Source: Roseicyclus marinus (GTDB taxonomy: Bacteria; Pseudomonadota; Alphaproteobacteria; Rhodobacterales; Rhodobacteraceae). Taken from it: a stretch of DNA of 64,000 nt. A program made the translations under genes and the position numbers. A model generated the notes under the pieces. The model worked only from the letters and a program-made list of their open reading frames with translations. It ran no database searches and had not been told where the DNA came from. Below, in pieces: positions 39,965 to 48,621 of the stretch. The stretch lies in assembly GCF_030163795.1 (NCBI RefSeq), contig NZ_JASJOF010000007.1, positions 62,001-126,000 of the forward strand, written 5' to 3'. How positions within the stretch are numbered: the stretch's first letter is position 1; the number at the start of each line of letters is the position of its first letter.

Positions 39965-41047
39965 ATGGCTGACGCCCCGCGTCTTGAGGTCGATCATGTC
40001 ACCTGTCGGTTCGACGGGCGCGAGGTGGTGCGCGACGTGTCCTTTGCGGTGGGGCCGGGGGAGATCCTGTGCCTTTTGGGTCCGTCGGGGTGCGGGAAAT
40101 CCACGACGCTGCGGGTGATCGCGGGCGTCGAGCGGCAGACCGGGGGCGCGGTGCGCGCGGATGGTGCGATCCTGTCGGACGGGGCGACGCATTTGCCGCC
40201 CGAGGCGCGGGGTGTGGGCCTGATCTTTCAGGATTTCGCGCTGTTTCCGCATCTGACGGTCGGGCAGAACGTCGCATTCGGGCTACGCGGTACGCGCGCC
40301 GAGGTGCGGGCGCGGGTCGGAGAATTGCTGGAGCGGGTCGATCTGGGCGGCTATGCCGACAAGGTGCCGCACATGTTGTCGGGTGGCGAGCAGCAGCGTG
40401 TGGCGCTGGCCCGCGCCTTGGCGCCACGGCCGCGGATCATGCTGATGGATGAGCCGTTTTCCGGTCTCGACAACCGGTTGCGCGACGGGATCCGCGACGA
40501 AACCCTGCAGCTGTTGAAGGACGAGGGGACGGCGGTCGTTCTGGTCACGCATGAGCCCGAAGAGGCGATGCGCATGGCCGACCAGATTGCCCTGATGCGC
40601 GATGGCGAGATCGTGCAGAAGGGCGCGCCCTACAACATCTACAACGCGCCCTGCGACAAAGCGGCGGCGGCCTTTTTCAGCGATATCAACGTGATCGCGG
40701 GACGGGTTCAGGGCGCCTTGGTCGACACGGCCTTTGGCCAGTTCCTTGCGCCCGGCCATGCCGATGGCACGGATGTGGAGATCGTGTTCCGGCCGCAGCA
40801 TGTGAAGATCGATTTCGACCGGGGCGGGCGGGGGCCCAACCCGACGCCGCAGGACGGCACGCCCGCGCGTGGCGTGGTCGCGCGGTCGCGGTTCATGGGG
40901 CATGAGAGCCTTGTGGAATTCCGGATGGATTTCGACGGCGGCATCGTGAAGGCGACGGTTCCGGCCGTGTTTTTGCCCAAGCCGGGCACGCCGCTGTGGC
41001 TGACCGTGCGGCGGGACCGGTGTTTCGTCTTTGCGAAAAGGCGCTGA
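39965..41047 (+). CDS. ABC transporter ATP-binding protein (iron/polyamine type)
   Basis: 360 residues. Walker A LLGPSGCGKSTTLRVI, Q loop LIFQDFALFPHLTVGQN, signature LSGGEQQRVALARAL, Walker B IMLMDEPFSGLD, H loop VTHEPEEAM, and a C-terminal TOBE region (~245-355) with VEIVFRPQHVKIDF and SRFMGHESLVEFRM. The family serves Fe(III), spermidine/putrescine or similar importers. No permease or binding-protein gene is adjacent, so the transported substrate cannot be set; it may energise a transporter encoded elsewhere. Confidence 0.9.
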   Translation: MADAPRLEVDHVTCRFDGREVVRDVSFAVGPGEILCLLGPSGCGKSTTLRVIAGVERQTGGAVRADGAILSDGATHLPPEARGVGLIFQDFALFPHLTVGQNVAFGLRGTRAEVRARVGELLERVDLGGYADKVPHMLSGGEQQRVALARALAPRPRIMLMDEPFSGLDNRLRDGIRDETLQLLKDEGTAVVLVTHEPEEAMRMADQIALMRDGEIVQKGAPYNIYNAPCDKAAAAFFSDINVIAGRVQGALVDTAFGQFLAPGHADGTDVEIVFRPQHVKIDFDRGGRGPNPTPQDGTPARGVVARSRFMGHESLVEFRMDFDGGIVKATVPAVFLPKPGTPLWLTVRRDRCFVFAKRR

Positions 41048-41175
41048 TCGTCGCGGGGTGTCTTGCGTTTTGGGGCTTTGATCTGGCGCGCGGAACGCCT
41101 ACCTATGGAGTCCGGAATGCAACCAGCGAAGCGCGCCGTCGGGATCGGCGCGGATGCTGTGTCAGGGAGAGAGCC

Positions 41176-41409
41176 ATGCTCAACAATATCGGACCGGCGG
41201 GCCTGCTGCTGATCGCCATCGTCGTTCTTGTCCTGTTCGGTCGCGGCAAGATCGCGGGCCTGATGGGCGAGGTCGGCAAGGGCATCACCGCCTTCAAGCG
41301 CGGCGTGAAAGATTCGACGAGCGAGATCGAGAATGCCTCGACCAGCGCGTCGGAAGACGGCACGGCGGCCCGTGACGTGACCCCCCGCGCCGAGCGCGAT
41401 AACGCCTGA
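41176..41409 (+). CDS. tatA: Sec-independent translocase protein TatA
   Basis: 77 residues: N-terminal membrane helix (IGPAGLLLIAIVVLVLFGRGKI), hinge, amphipathic helix (GLMGEVGKGITAFKRGVKD) with the conserved FGR-K and FK-G features, and a charged tail. TatA oligomers form the pore for folded twin-arginine substrates. The start has GGGAGAG upstream; the earlier frame runs through the end of the ABC gene. Confidence 0.95.
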   Translation: MLNNIGPAGLLLIAIVVLVLFGRGKIAGLMGEVGKGITAFKRGVKDSTSEIENASTSASEDGTAARDVTPRAERDNA

Positions 41410-41411
41410 GA

Positions 41412-41433
41412 CCGGGCTTGAACCGGAGCCCGG
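41412..41433 (+). promoter_or_regulatory. Hairpin between tatA and tatB
   Basis: CCGGGCT - 8 bases - AGCCCGG (41412-41433), starting three bases after the tatA stop. A stem here could stabilise the tatA mRNA or lower read-through into tatB, in line with the higher need for TatA. The sequence shows only the stem. Confidence 0.4.
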
Positions 41434-41511
41434 CATGGGCCGGGTTCTGATCGCGGCCCGGCCCCCGCGTGCAACCGGGGACCGCCTGCCGCCTAGCGCA
41501 TAGGGACGCTG

Positions 41512-42045
41512 ATGCCTGATATCGGCTGGATGGAGCTTCTGGTGATCGGCATCGTCGCGCTGATCGTGGTGGGGCCCAAGGATCTTCCGATGATGTTCCG
41601 CAAGGTCGGCCAGTTCACTGGCCGGGTGCGGGCCATGGCCAAGGATTTCCAGCGCGCCATGGACGAGGCCGCCGACGAGAGCGGCATGACCGAGCTGAAC
41701 CGCGATCTGCGCAAGGCGACGAATTTCGCCAGCAACCCGCGCAAGGCCGGTATGAACGCGTTCAAGGACACGTTCGGCGACGATCTGGACATCGATCTGG
41801 AGCTGGATCCCGGCAAGTATCCCGAGGGCAGCCAGAGCCGGAAGCTGGCCGAGGAAAAGGCCGCCGCTGCCAAGGCCCGCAAGGAAGAGGCCGAGGCGTT
41901 GCGCAAGGCCAAGATCGACCAGACCATCGCCGACAAGACCGCGGCCGCCAAGGCGGCGGTCAAGGCCCCCGTTGACGCCCCCGCCCCCGAGAGCGGGACC
42001 GGCGCGGCGGCGGAACCTGCCCGCAGCGGATCCGACCCATCATGA
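41512..42045 (+). CDS. tatB: Sec-independent translocase protein TatB
   Basis: 177 residues. N-terminal helix with the conserved Glu (IGWMELLVIGIVALIVVGPKDLPMMFRKVGQF), a long amphipathic region and an Ala/Lys-rich C tail (AEEKAAAAKARKEEAEALRKAKI). Forms the substrate receptor with TatC. Its stop overlaps the tatC start by four bases. Confidence 0.95.
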   Translation: MPDIGWMELLVIGIVALIVVGPKDLPMMFRKVGQFTGRVRAMAKDFQRAMDEAADESGMTELNRDLRKATNFASNPRKAGMNAFKDTFGDDLDIDLELDPGKYPEGSQSRKLAEEKAAAAKARKEEAEALRKAKIDQTIADKTAAAKAAVKAPVDAPAPESGTGAAAEPARSGSDPS

Positions 42046-42908
42046 GCGCACAAGACCCGATCGAGGACAGCTCGGCCCCGTTGATCGAGCATCTGGCCGA
42101 GTTGCGGACCCGGCTGATCCGGGCGGTTCTGGCCTTTGTCGTCGGCATGGTGGCGATGTTCACCGTGGCCGAGACGATTCTCGAATTCATCTCGCAGCCC
42201 TTGGCCGAAGTGTTGCGCGCGCGCGGCGAGGATGCGCGGCTGATCTTTACCGCCCCGCAGGAGAAGTTTTTCGTCCTCGTGCGGATTTCGATCATCATGG
42301 GCTTTGCCGTGTCTTTCCCGGTGATCGCGCACCAGCTGTGGCGGTTCGTGGCGCCCGGTCTCTACAAATCCGAGAAGGGGGCGATCTTGCCCTTCCTCGT
42401 CGCCTCGCCGGTCCTGTTCCTGATGGGGGCGTCTTTCGCGCATTACGTCGTGACGCCCTTGGCGATGAATTTCTTCATCGGCTTCTCGGACGCGATCCCG
42501 GCGCTGGCCAACCTGATCGCGGGGGATGGCACGTTCCAAGCGCCTGCGGCGCAGGAGGGCGGGATCCAGACCGTGTTCCTGGGATCGGTGCGGGAAAGCC
42601 TCGACCTTGCGTTGAAGTTCATCTTTGCCTTCGGGCTGTGTTTCCAATTGCCGGTCCTGCTGACGCTGATGGGCAAGGCTGGGTTGGTGACAGCGGCGGG
42701 GCTGGGCAATGTGCGCAAATGGGCGGTCGTGGGCATCTTGACCCTTGCCGCGCTGGTGACGCCGCCCGACGTGGTGACGCAGCTGATCCTGTTTACCGTC
42801 GTCTACGGGCTGTACGAGGTGTCGATCGTGCTCGTGCGGATGGTTGAGCGGTCGCGCCTGCGCAAGCTGCGCGCCGAGGGCATTCTGGACGAAGACGAAG
42901 AGCTGTGA
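42042..42908 (+). CDS. tatC: Sec-independent translocase protein TatC
   Basis: 288 residues with six transmembrane helices. N-terminal signature LIEHLAELRTRLIRAVLAFVVG, conserved SFPVIAHQLWRFVAPGLYKSEKGAILPF loop, and LVTPPDVVTQLILFTVVYGLYEVSI. Binds the twin-arginine signal. Coupled to tatB. Confidence 0.97.
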   Translation: MSAQDPIEDSSAPLIEHLAELRTRLIRAVLAFVVGMVAMFTVAETILEFISQPLAEVLRARGEDARLIFTAPQEKFFVLVRISIIMGFAVSFPVIAHQLWRFVAPGLYKSEKGAILPFLVASPVLFLMGASFAHYVVTPLAMNFFIGFSDAIPALANLIAGDGTFQAPAAQEGGIQTVFLGSVRESLDLALKFIFAFGLCFQLPVLLTLMGKAGLVTAAGLGNVRKWAVVGILTLAALVTPPDVVTQLILFTVVYGLYEVSIVLVRMVERSRLRKLRAEGILDEDEEL

Positions 42909-43753
42909 TGCCGATGAGCGACGAGGCCCTGATGCGCATCGCGGCGGCGCTGGAGCGTATCGCGCCCCCGCCCGCCCCCACCCCGGATTGGACGGCGGCC
43001 ACGGCCTTTGTCTGGCATGCCGAGCCGGACCGGTTGTCGCCGGTGACCAAGGTGAACCGGGTGGACCTGTCGCTGCTGCATGGGGTGGATCGGTCGCGCG
43101 ATACGCTGCTCGAGAATACGGCGCGGTTCGCGCGCGGGCTGCCTGCGAACAACGCGTTGTTGTGGGGCGCACGGGGGATGGGGAAATCCTCGCTCGTGAA
43201 GGCGGTTCATGCCGCCTGTCTGGCCGAGACCCCCGATCTGAAGCTGGTCGAGGTGCAGCGCGAGGATCTGGGGACGATCGGGCGTTTGTTGACCTTGCTG
43301 CGCGCGGCGCCGGTGCGGGTTATCCTGTTTTGCGACGACCTATCGTTTTCGCATGACGACCAGCATTACAAGTCGCTGAAGGCGGTGCTGGATGGCGGCG
43401 TCGAGGGGCGGCCCGACAACGTGATCTTTTACGCAACGTCGAACCGTCGCCACCTGATGCCGCGCGACATGATCGAGAATGAACGTTCGACCGCGATCAA
43501 CCCGTCCGAGGCGGTGGAGGAAAAGGTATCGCTGTCGGACCGGTTCGGGCTGTGGTTGGGGTTCCATCCCTGTTCGCAGGACGAATACCTTGCGATGATC
43601 GAGGGCTATTGCGCGGCCTATGGCGTGCAGGTGGACAAGGCTGTTGTGGTGGCGGAAGCCATCGAATGGCAGGCGACGCGCGGGTCGCGGTCGGGCCGGG
43701 TGGCGTGGCAGTTTTTCTCCGATTTGGCGGGACGGCACGGCGTCGCCTTGTGA
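42908..43753 (+). CDS. AAA-type ATPase, DUF815 family
   Basis: 281 residues. Walker A LLWGARGMGKSSLVKAV, Walker B VILFCDDLSFSHDD, sensor region VIFYATSNRRHLMPRDMIENE, and FGLWLGFHPCSQDEYL. The N part (RIAAALERIAPP, FVWHAEPDRLSPV) fits the DUF815 ATPases of unknown role. The ATG shares its first base with the tatC stop, which implies co-expression with the Tat genes. A GTG three bases earlier is also possible. Cellular role unknown. Confidence 0.88.
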   Translation: MPMSDEALMRIAAALERIAPPPAPTPDWTAATAFVWHAEPDRLSPVTKVNRVDLSLLHGVDRSRDTLLENTARFARGLPANNALLWGARGMGKSSLVKAVHAACLAETPDLKLVEVQREDLGTIGRLLTLLRAAPVRVILFCDDLSFSHDDQHYKSLKAVLDGGVEGRPDNVIFYATSNRRHLMPRDMIENERSTAINPSEAVEEKVSLSDRFGLWLGFHPCSQDEYLAMIEGYCAAYGVQVDKAVVVAEAIEWQATRGSRSGRVAWQFFSDLAGRHGVAL

Positions 43754-43780
43754 GCGACGGGGCGGTGTGCGGTTCCGGCG

Positions 43781-43844
43781 CGCGTCAGTGCGTGACGCGG
43801 TTTGCCTCTGCGCGTCAGTGCGTGACGCGGTTGCCCTCTGCGCG
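43781..43844. repeat. 30-bp tandem duplication covering the alkB 3' end
   Basis: Two units (43781-43810 and 43811-43840) differ at two or three positions only, with four bases of a third. Each unit contains, on the minus strand, codons for GNRVTH or ANRVTH plus the TGA stop. The second unit is the true gene end and the first is a decayed copy downstream. Confidence 0.9.
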
Positions 43845-44930
43845 GGCTGCCAGAGCGATTTGAGGTTGCGTCAGCGGGCGACGGGGGGCGGCCATCCGTG
43901 CGGCGGCGCGGTTCATCACCTCGCGCGCGCGGCGGTCCATCACCCGGCGCCAGGCCGAAGGGACCAACGCCAGCATGGCCATCACCGGCATCGAATGGGG
44001 CAGGGTCGGCACATCGGCTTGCGGGTCGAGCCGGTCATAGGGCCGGTCGGGGTGCATGTGATGTTCGGAATGGGCGGGGGCGTTGAGCATCAGGTAGCTG
44101 CTGAAGCCCTGCGGCGCGTTCCAGCTGTGGTGAGCGGCTACGGGTTCGACCCGTCCGTTGGGAAGGGTCAGGCGCTGTAGCCCGTAGTGCTGGATGTAGT
44201 CGGACATCAACACCTGCCCGCCGAACAAAAGCACCAGCACGACCCAGCCCAGCGTCCCGATCGCGCCCACGAAACCCGTCGCCAGCGCCAAGGACACCGC
44301 TGCGCCGCCGATCCAGATCGCGTAGGGGTTGCGGGGGTCATTGGCCGGGCGGCCGCGCCGTTCCAGCTTGGCGAATTCGCAGATGAGGCCGGCGGCGAAG
44401 GATCCGCGCCAGGCGCGCGGCAGATAGGTCCAGAAGCTTTCGCCGGGGCGCGGGGTGTTGGGGTCGTCTGGCGTGCCGAGATGGGCGTGATGCACGAGAC
44501 GGTGGGCCGAGACATGGTGCCCGAACCCGACGGAAGTATAGACCGCCGCGCCGATACCGCGCAGGAGCGCGGATTTGCGGTGGATCAGTTCATGGGCATT
44601 GGGGTGACTGACCTGTCCGGCAAAACTGGCCAAGGCCAGAAACAGCACGATCTTTTGCGCGGCGGAGCGGTCGGGATCGTCGAGCGTCAGAAGGACGAGC
44701 GGCACCAAAACGAGGTGGACCCCGCCCAGTGTCAGGGCCAACCTGTCGGACCACGGCGCGTGATCGCCATCGTTGGCAACGGGCGCATCGAGCAATCGGT
44801 CCATCGCGGCCGCGATCAACGTGAGCCAGAGCAGCGCGAGAAGCCCCGCGCCCGGCCAGAGCGTTGCCCCGACGGCAATGAGCATCGCGGGGGTGAGGGT
44901 TATAAACGCATAACGAGCGATCACTGGCAT
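43815..44930 (-). CDS. alkB: Alkane 1-monooxygenase (AlkB-type membrane di-iron hydroxylase)
   Basis: 371 residues, several transmembrane helices. The histidine boxes of AlkB-type enzymes are present: HELIHRK, GFGHHVSAHRLVHHAH, the DYIQHYGLQR segment (the HYG motif) and NAPAHSEHHMHPDRPYDRL. Oxidises alkanes, or a related alkyl chain, at the terminal carbon using a rubredoxin donor; no rubredoxin gene lies nearby. It is convergent with the DUF815 gene and divergent from ftsY (130-base gap). The 3' end is tandemly duplicated. Confidence 0.9.
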   Translation of the reverse strand: MPVIARYAFITLTPAMLIAVGATLWPGAGLLALLWLTLIAAAMDRLLDAPVANDGDHAPWSDRLALTLGGVHLVLVPLVLLTLDDPDRSAAQKIVLFLALASFAGQVSHPNAHELIHRKSALLRGIGAAVYTSVGFGHHVSAHRLVHHAHLGTPDDPNTPRPGESFWTYLPRAWRGSFAAGLICEFAKLERRGRPANDPRNPYAIWIGGAAVSLALATGFVGAIGTLGWVVLVLLFGGQVLMSDYIQHYGLQRLTLPNGRVEPVAAHHSWNAPQGFSSYLMLNAPAHSEHHMHPDRPYDRLDPQADVPTLPHSMPVMAMLALVPSAWRRVMDRRAREVMNRAAARMAAPRRPLTQPQIALAARAEGNRVTH

Positions 44931-45060
44931 TGAACAGATCTTGGTGGTCTATCGGGGTTGTTGGGCATCCTGACAGGAATTTCGGGCAAAACCATGGCCT
45001 TTCTTTCGCGGGCCGCCCGTATTAGGTCAATTGCGAGTGATCGCAGGCGAAAGGCCGCCC

Positions 45061-46209
45061 ATGTCGTTTTTCAAAAAACTGAAGGACCGGATGCTGCGGT
45101 CATCCTCGAAGATCGACGAGGGATTGGACGCGATCATCGAGGAGGGGGCGCAGGCGGCGGAAGACGTTTCCCCAGAGCCGGAAGAGCTACCGCCCGCGTC
45201 AGCGCCAGCGCCGGTGGAAAAGCCTGCCGCAGCACCCGAGGCACGGCCGGCGGAGCAGCCCAAGCCCGCGCCTACGCCCGAGCCGGTCCCGATCCGTGTC
45301 GAGACCGTCACCGAGCTCCAAGCGCCCAAGCCCGGGTTCCTTGGCCGCCTTGTCGGGCGCAGCGCCGAGCCGCGCCGGGCGCTGGATGACGAGATGCTCG
45401 AAAGCCTCGAGGAATTGCTGATCGCGGCCGATATGGGCGTGGATACCGCGCTGCGGGTGACCGCGAACATGGCCGAGGGGCGCTATGGGCGGATGATGTC
45501 GGCGAGCGACATCAAGCGGCTGATGGCGGCCGAGATCGCCCGGGTGATGGAACCCGTGGCGCGGCCCTTGCCGATCTATCCGAAGAAACCGCAGGTGGTG
45601 CTGGTCGTCGGCGTGAACGGGTCGGGCAAGACCACGACCATCGGCAAGCTGGCCAGCCAGTTCAAGGCGGCGGGCAAATCGGTGGTGATCGCGGCGGGCG
45701 ACACGTTCCGCGCGGCGGCGGTGGAGCAATTGCAGGTCTGGGGAAGCCGCGCCGGTGTGCCGGTCCTGACCGCACCCGAAGGATCGGACCCGGCGGCGCT
45801 TGCCTATGACGCGATGGGCCGGGCCGAGGCCGAGGGGGCGGATCTGTTGATGATCGACACGGCGGGCCGGTTGCAGAACCGTGCCGATCTGATGGAGGAA
45901 CTGGCCAAGATCGTGCGCGTGATCCGCAAGAAGGACCCGGATGCGCCGCACAACACGATCCTCGTGCTGGACGCCACCACGGGCCAGAATGCGCTGAGCC
46001 AGGTCGAGACCTTCCAGAAGCTGGCCGATGTCTCGGGCCTGGTGATGACCAAGCTCGACGGCACGGCCAAGGGCGGTGTGCTGGTGGCGCTGGCCGACAA
46101 GTTCGGCCTGCCGATCCATGCTATCGGGGTGGGCGAGCAGATTGATGATCTGCAACCTTTCGACCCCGAGGATTTCGCCAATGCGCTGGTCGGTCTTGAC
46201 CAATCCTGA
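45061..46209 (+). CDS. ftsY: Signal recognition particle receptor FtsY
   Basis: 382 residues. N-terminal acidic and Pro/Ala-rich A domain (~20-90), N domain, then the GTPase G domain: GVNGSGKTTTIGKLA, AAGDTFRAAAVEQL, LLMIDTAGRLQN, TKLDGTAKGGV, and the C-terminal FDPEDFANALVG. Targets ribosomes with nascent membrane proteins to SecYEG or YidC. ATG 45061 gives the family-typical MSFFKKLK start. Confidence 0.97.
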   Translation: MSFFKKLKDRMLRSSSKIDEGLDAIIEEGAQAAEDVSPEPEELPPASAPAPVEKPAAAPEARPAEQPKPAPTPEPVPIRVETVTELQAPKPGFLGRLVGRSAEPRRALDDEMLESLEELLIAADMGVDTALRVTANMAEGRYGRMMSASDIKRLMAAEIARVMEPVARPLPIYPKKPQVVLVVGVNGSGKTTTIGKLASQFKAAGKSVVIAAGDTFRAAAVEQLQVWGSRAGVPVLTAPEGSDPAALAYDAMGRAEAEGADLLMIDTAGRLQNRADLMEELAKIVRVIRKKDPDAPHNTILVLDATTGQNALSQVETFQKLADVSGLVMTKLDGTAKGGVLVALADKFGLPIHAIGVGEQIDDLQPFDPEDFANALVGLDQS

Positions 46210-46241
46210 CCCCTGTCCACAGCCGCTGTGAGTGAACCGAC

Positions 46242-47144
46242 ATGAGCGCGTGGATCGCCTCGATCGAGGGGACGGCGGCGGCGGGCGGCTGGGCCACGAT
46301 GCTGGCCCTGATGGCGGCGGTGTTGCACGCGATTTTCGGCGCGCTGCAAAAGGGGCGGCATGATCCGCTTCTGGCGCGGGGTGCGATCGACGCCTGCTAT
46401 GGTCTGATGGCGGCACCCTTTGCCTTTTTCGTCGTGCCTTGGCCCGAGCCGCATATGTGGCCGATCTTTGCGGGCGCCTTCGTCATCCATGCCTTCTACA
46501 AATGGGCGACGCTCGCCAGTTACCGGCGCGGGGCCTATACGGTCGTCTACCCGGTCATGCGGGGCACGGGGCCTCTATTCGCCATCCTTGGCGCATGGCT
46601 GGTGTTCGGAGAGATCTTCACGCCGCTGCAATGGCTGGGCGTGGCGGTATTGCTGGCGGGGCTGTACGGGCTGGCCGCCTACAACATGATCCATGTCACG
46701 CTCGACCGCGAGACGCTGGTGCCGGCCTTGTGGTTCGCGGTTCTGACCGGCCTTTTCGTGGCGCTTTACACGACCTATGACGCCTATGCGATCCGGGCGA
46801 CGGCCGATCCCTTTACCTTTCTGGCGTGGTTTTTCTTCATCGACGGGCTGCTTTTTCCCTTTCTTGCGCTGCGGTTCTGGCGCGGATTGGCCGAGAAGCC
46901 GCCCATCGGGCCCTTGGCGCTGCGCGGCGTGTTCGGGGGCCTTGTCGCCTTCGCCAGTTTCGGATCGATCATGCTGGCCACGCGGCTTGACCAGGTGGGG
47001 CAGGCGGCGGTGTTGCGCGAAACCTCGACCGTTTTTGCCGCGCTGATCGGCTGGCTGGTGCTGGGCGAAAAGGTGGGGCCGCGGCGGCTGGCGCTGATGG
47101 GGTTGATCGCGGCAGGGGCGGTGATAGTTCAGGTGGGTCGATGA
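46242..47144 (+). CDS. EamA/DMT-family membrane transporter
   Basis: 300 residues with ten predicted helices in two EamA repeats; typical phrases are YPVMRGTGPLFAILGAWLVFGEIFTPLQWLGVAVLLAGL in the first half and ATRLDQVGQAAVLRETSTVFAALIGWLVLGEKVGPRRLALMGLIAAGAVIV in the second. Substrate not predictable. Overlaps the next gene by four bases. Confidence 0.9.
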   Translation: MSAWIASIEGTAAAGGWATMLALMAAVLHAIFGALQKGRHDPLLARGAIDACYGLMAAPFAFFVVPWPEPHMWPIFAGAFVIHAFYKWATLASYRRGAYTVVYPVMRGTGPLFAILGAWLVFGEIFTPLQWLGVAVLLAGLYGLAAYNMIHVTLDRETLVPALWFAVLTGLFVALYTTYDAYAIRATADPFTFLAWFFFIDGLLFPFLALRFWRGLAEKPPIGPLALRGVFGGLVAFASFGSIMLATRLDQVGQAAVLRETSTVFAALIGWLVLGEKVGPRRLALMGLIAAGAVIVQVGR

Positions 47145-47788
47145 AAGGACCGCCGATGCAGATGGAACGACGCGTGAACCCCTGGCTCAGGCAGGCGCTG
47201 GAGCTGGGTCCGCCGATCCTGTTCTTCCTCGCCTATACGCGATTTCAGGACGTGACTTGGACCATCGGGGGGCGGGATTACGACGGGTTCATCCTGGTCA
47301 CCGCGGGGTTCGTGCCGCTGTTGCTCCTGTCCATGGCGGTGCTGTGGAAACTGACGGGCAAGATCAGCCGGCTGCAGGTTTTCACCGCCGTGATGGTGGT
47401 GGTCTTCGGCGGGCTGACCGTCTGGCTCAATGACGAGCGGTTCTTCAAGATGAAGACGACGCTGGTCTACGGGTTCTTTGCCGTGACGCTCGGGATCGGG
47501 CTTTTGCGCGGGCAGGGCTGGCTCAAGGTCTTGATGGGAGAGATGCTGCCGATGACGGATCGCGGCTGGCTGATCCTGTCGCGGCGGATCGCGCTGGCCT
47601 TTGCGGTGATGGCGGTGGCCAATGAAATCGTCTGGCGCACACAATCGACGGAGTTCTGGGTGACGTTCGAGACCTTCGGCCTGCCCGCCTTCTTGTTTGC
47701 GGCCTTCATGCTGCAGGCGAAACTGCTGGAGCGCGAGAGCCTCAGCGCCGGGACGGACGACCGGGGCGGTCGAGGGGACGGGGCGTAG
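47141..47788 (+). CDS. yciB: Inner membrane-spanning protein YciB (IspZ/septation protein A family)
   Basis: 215 residues, five or so transmembrane helices. Family phrases: LELGPPILFFLAYTRF, KLTGKISRLQVFTAVMVVVFGGLTVWLNDERFFKMKTTLVYGFFAV, WLILSRRIALAFAVMAVANEIVWRTQSTEFWVTFETFGLP. Implicated in cell envelope and division in other bacteria. Its 3' end overlaps that of the convergent pseudouridine synthase gene by 47 bases. Confidence 0.92.
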   Translation: MKGPPMQMERRVNPWLRQALELGPPILFFLAYTRFQDVTWTIGGRDYDGFILVTAGFVPLLLLSMAVLWKLTGKISRLQVFTAVMVVVFGGLTVWLNDERFFKMKTTLVYGFFAVTLGIGLLRGQGWLKVLMGEMLPMTDRGWLILSRRIALAFAVMAVANEIVWRTQSTEFWVTFETFGLPAFLFAAFMLQAKLLERESLSAGTDDRGGRGDGA

Positions 47789-48569
47789 ATTTCTTGCGCA
47801 CCGGCGGGCGCTTGGGCTTGTCCTTGGCGACGGCATGGCCTTCGACGGCGGCTTCGATCCCCAGTTGGTCGCGCAGGACGCGGGGCTTGATCTCTTCCAC
47901 CTCGCCCGGTTTGAGCGTGCCGAGCCGGAACGGGCCGTAGGAGATGCGGATGAGGCGGTTCACCTCCAGCCCGATCTCGGCCATGGCGCGACGGATCTCG
48001 CGGTTCTTGCCCTCGCGCAGGCCGATGGTGAGCCAGGCATTGGCGCCCTGCTGGCGGTCGAGCGTGGCCTCCATCCCCTGGAACCGCTCGCCCTCGATCA
48101 CGAGGCCCTTGCGCAGCGGCTCGAGCGTGGCTTCGGTCGGCGCGCCCTTGACCCGCACGCGGTATTTGCGGAGCCAGCCGGTCGCGGGCAGTTCGAGCTT
48201 GCGCTTGATGCCGCCATCATTGGTCAGAAGCAGCAGCCCCTCGGAATTGAGGTCGAGGCGGCCGACGCTCATCACGCGCGGCATATCCTCGGGGAGCTTG
48301 TCGAAAACCGTCTCGCGGCCCTTTTCATCCTTGGCCGTGGTCACGAGGCCCGTGGGCTTGTGGTAGAGCCAGAGGCGCGGGCGTTCGGCCTCGGCCACGG
48401 GTTTGCCGTCGACGGTGATCTGGTCGCGCTCGGTCACGTTCAGGGCGGGGCTGTCGATGATCGAGCCGTTCACGGTGACGCGGCCCTCAGCGATCATGCG
48501 CTCCGCCTCGCGGCGGGAGGCGATGCCGGCGCGGCTGAGACGTTTGGCGATGCGTTCGGGGTCTGACAT
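47742..48569 (-). CDS. RNA pseudouridine synthase, RluB/RsuA family
   Basis: 275 residues. N-terminal S4 RNA-binding domain (IAKRLSRAGIASRREAERMIAEGRVTVNG), then the catalytic domain with the aspartate in MSVGRLDLNSEGLLLLTNDG, EGKNREIRRAMAEIGLEVNRLIRISYGPF and a basic tail. Makes pseudouridine in large- or small-subunit rRNA; RluB-like (23S) is more likely on domain grounds. Start at 48569; the frame extends upstream through tadA antisense and is not real there. Confidence 0.92.
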   Translation of the reverse strand: MSDPERIAKRLSRAGIASRREAERMIAEGRVTVNGSIIDSPALNVTERDQITVDGKPVAEAERPRLWLYHKPTGLVTTAKDEKGRETVFDKLPEDMPRVMSVGRLDLNSEGLLLLTNDGGIKRKLELPATGWLRKYRVRVKGAPTEATLEPLRKGLVIEGERFQGMEATLDRQQGANAWLTIGLREGKNREIRRAMAEIGLEVNRLIRISYGPFRLGTLKPGEVEEIKPRVLRDQLGIEAAVEGHAVAKDKPKRPPVRKKSTPRPLDRPGRPSRR

Positions 48570-48621
48570 GTCCGCCCGCATAGCGGTTTGACAGGCAAAG
48601 CGAAAGGCGGGATCACGGGGC

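Noticed and set aside
43781-43844. Possible CRISPR array
   Set aside because: The two 30-bp units are directly adjacent with no spacers, and they coincide with a gene end; no cas genes are in the window.
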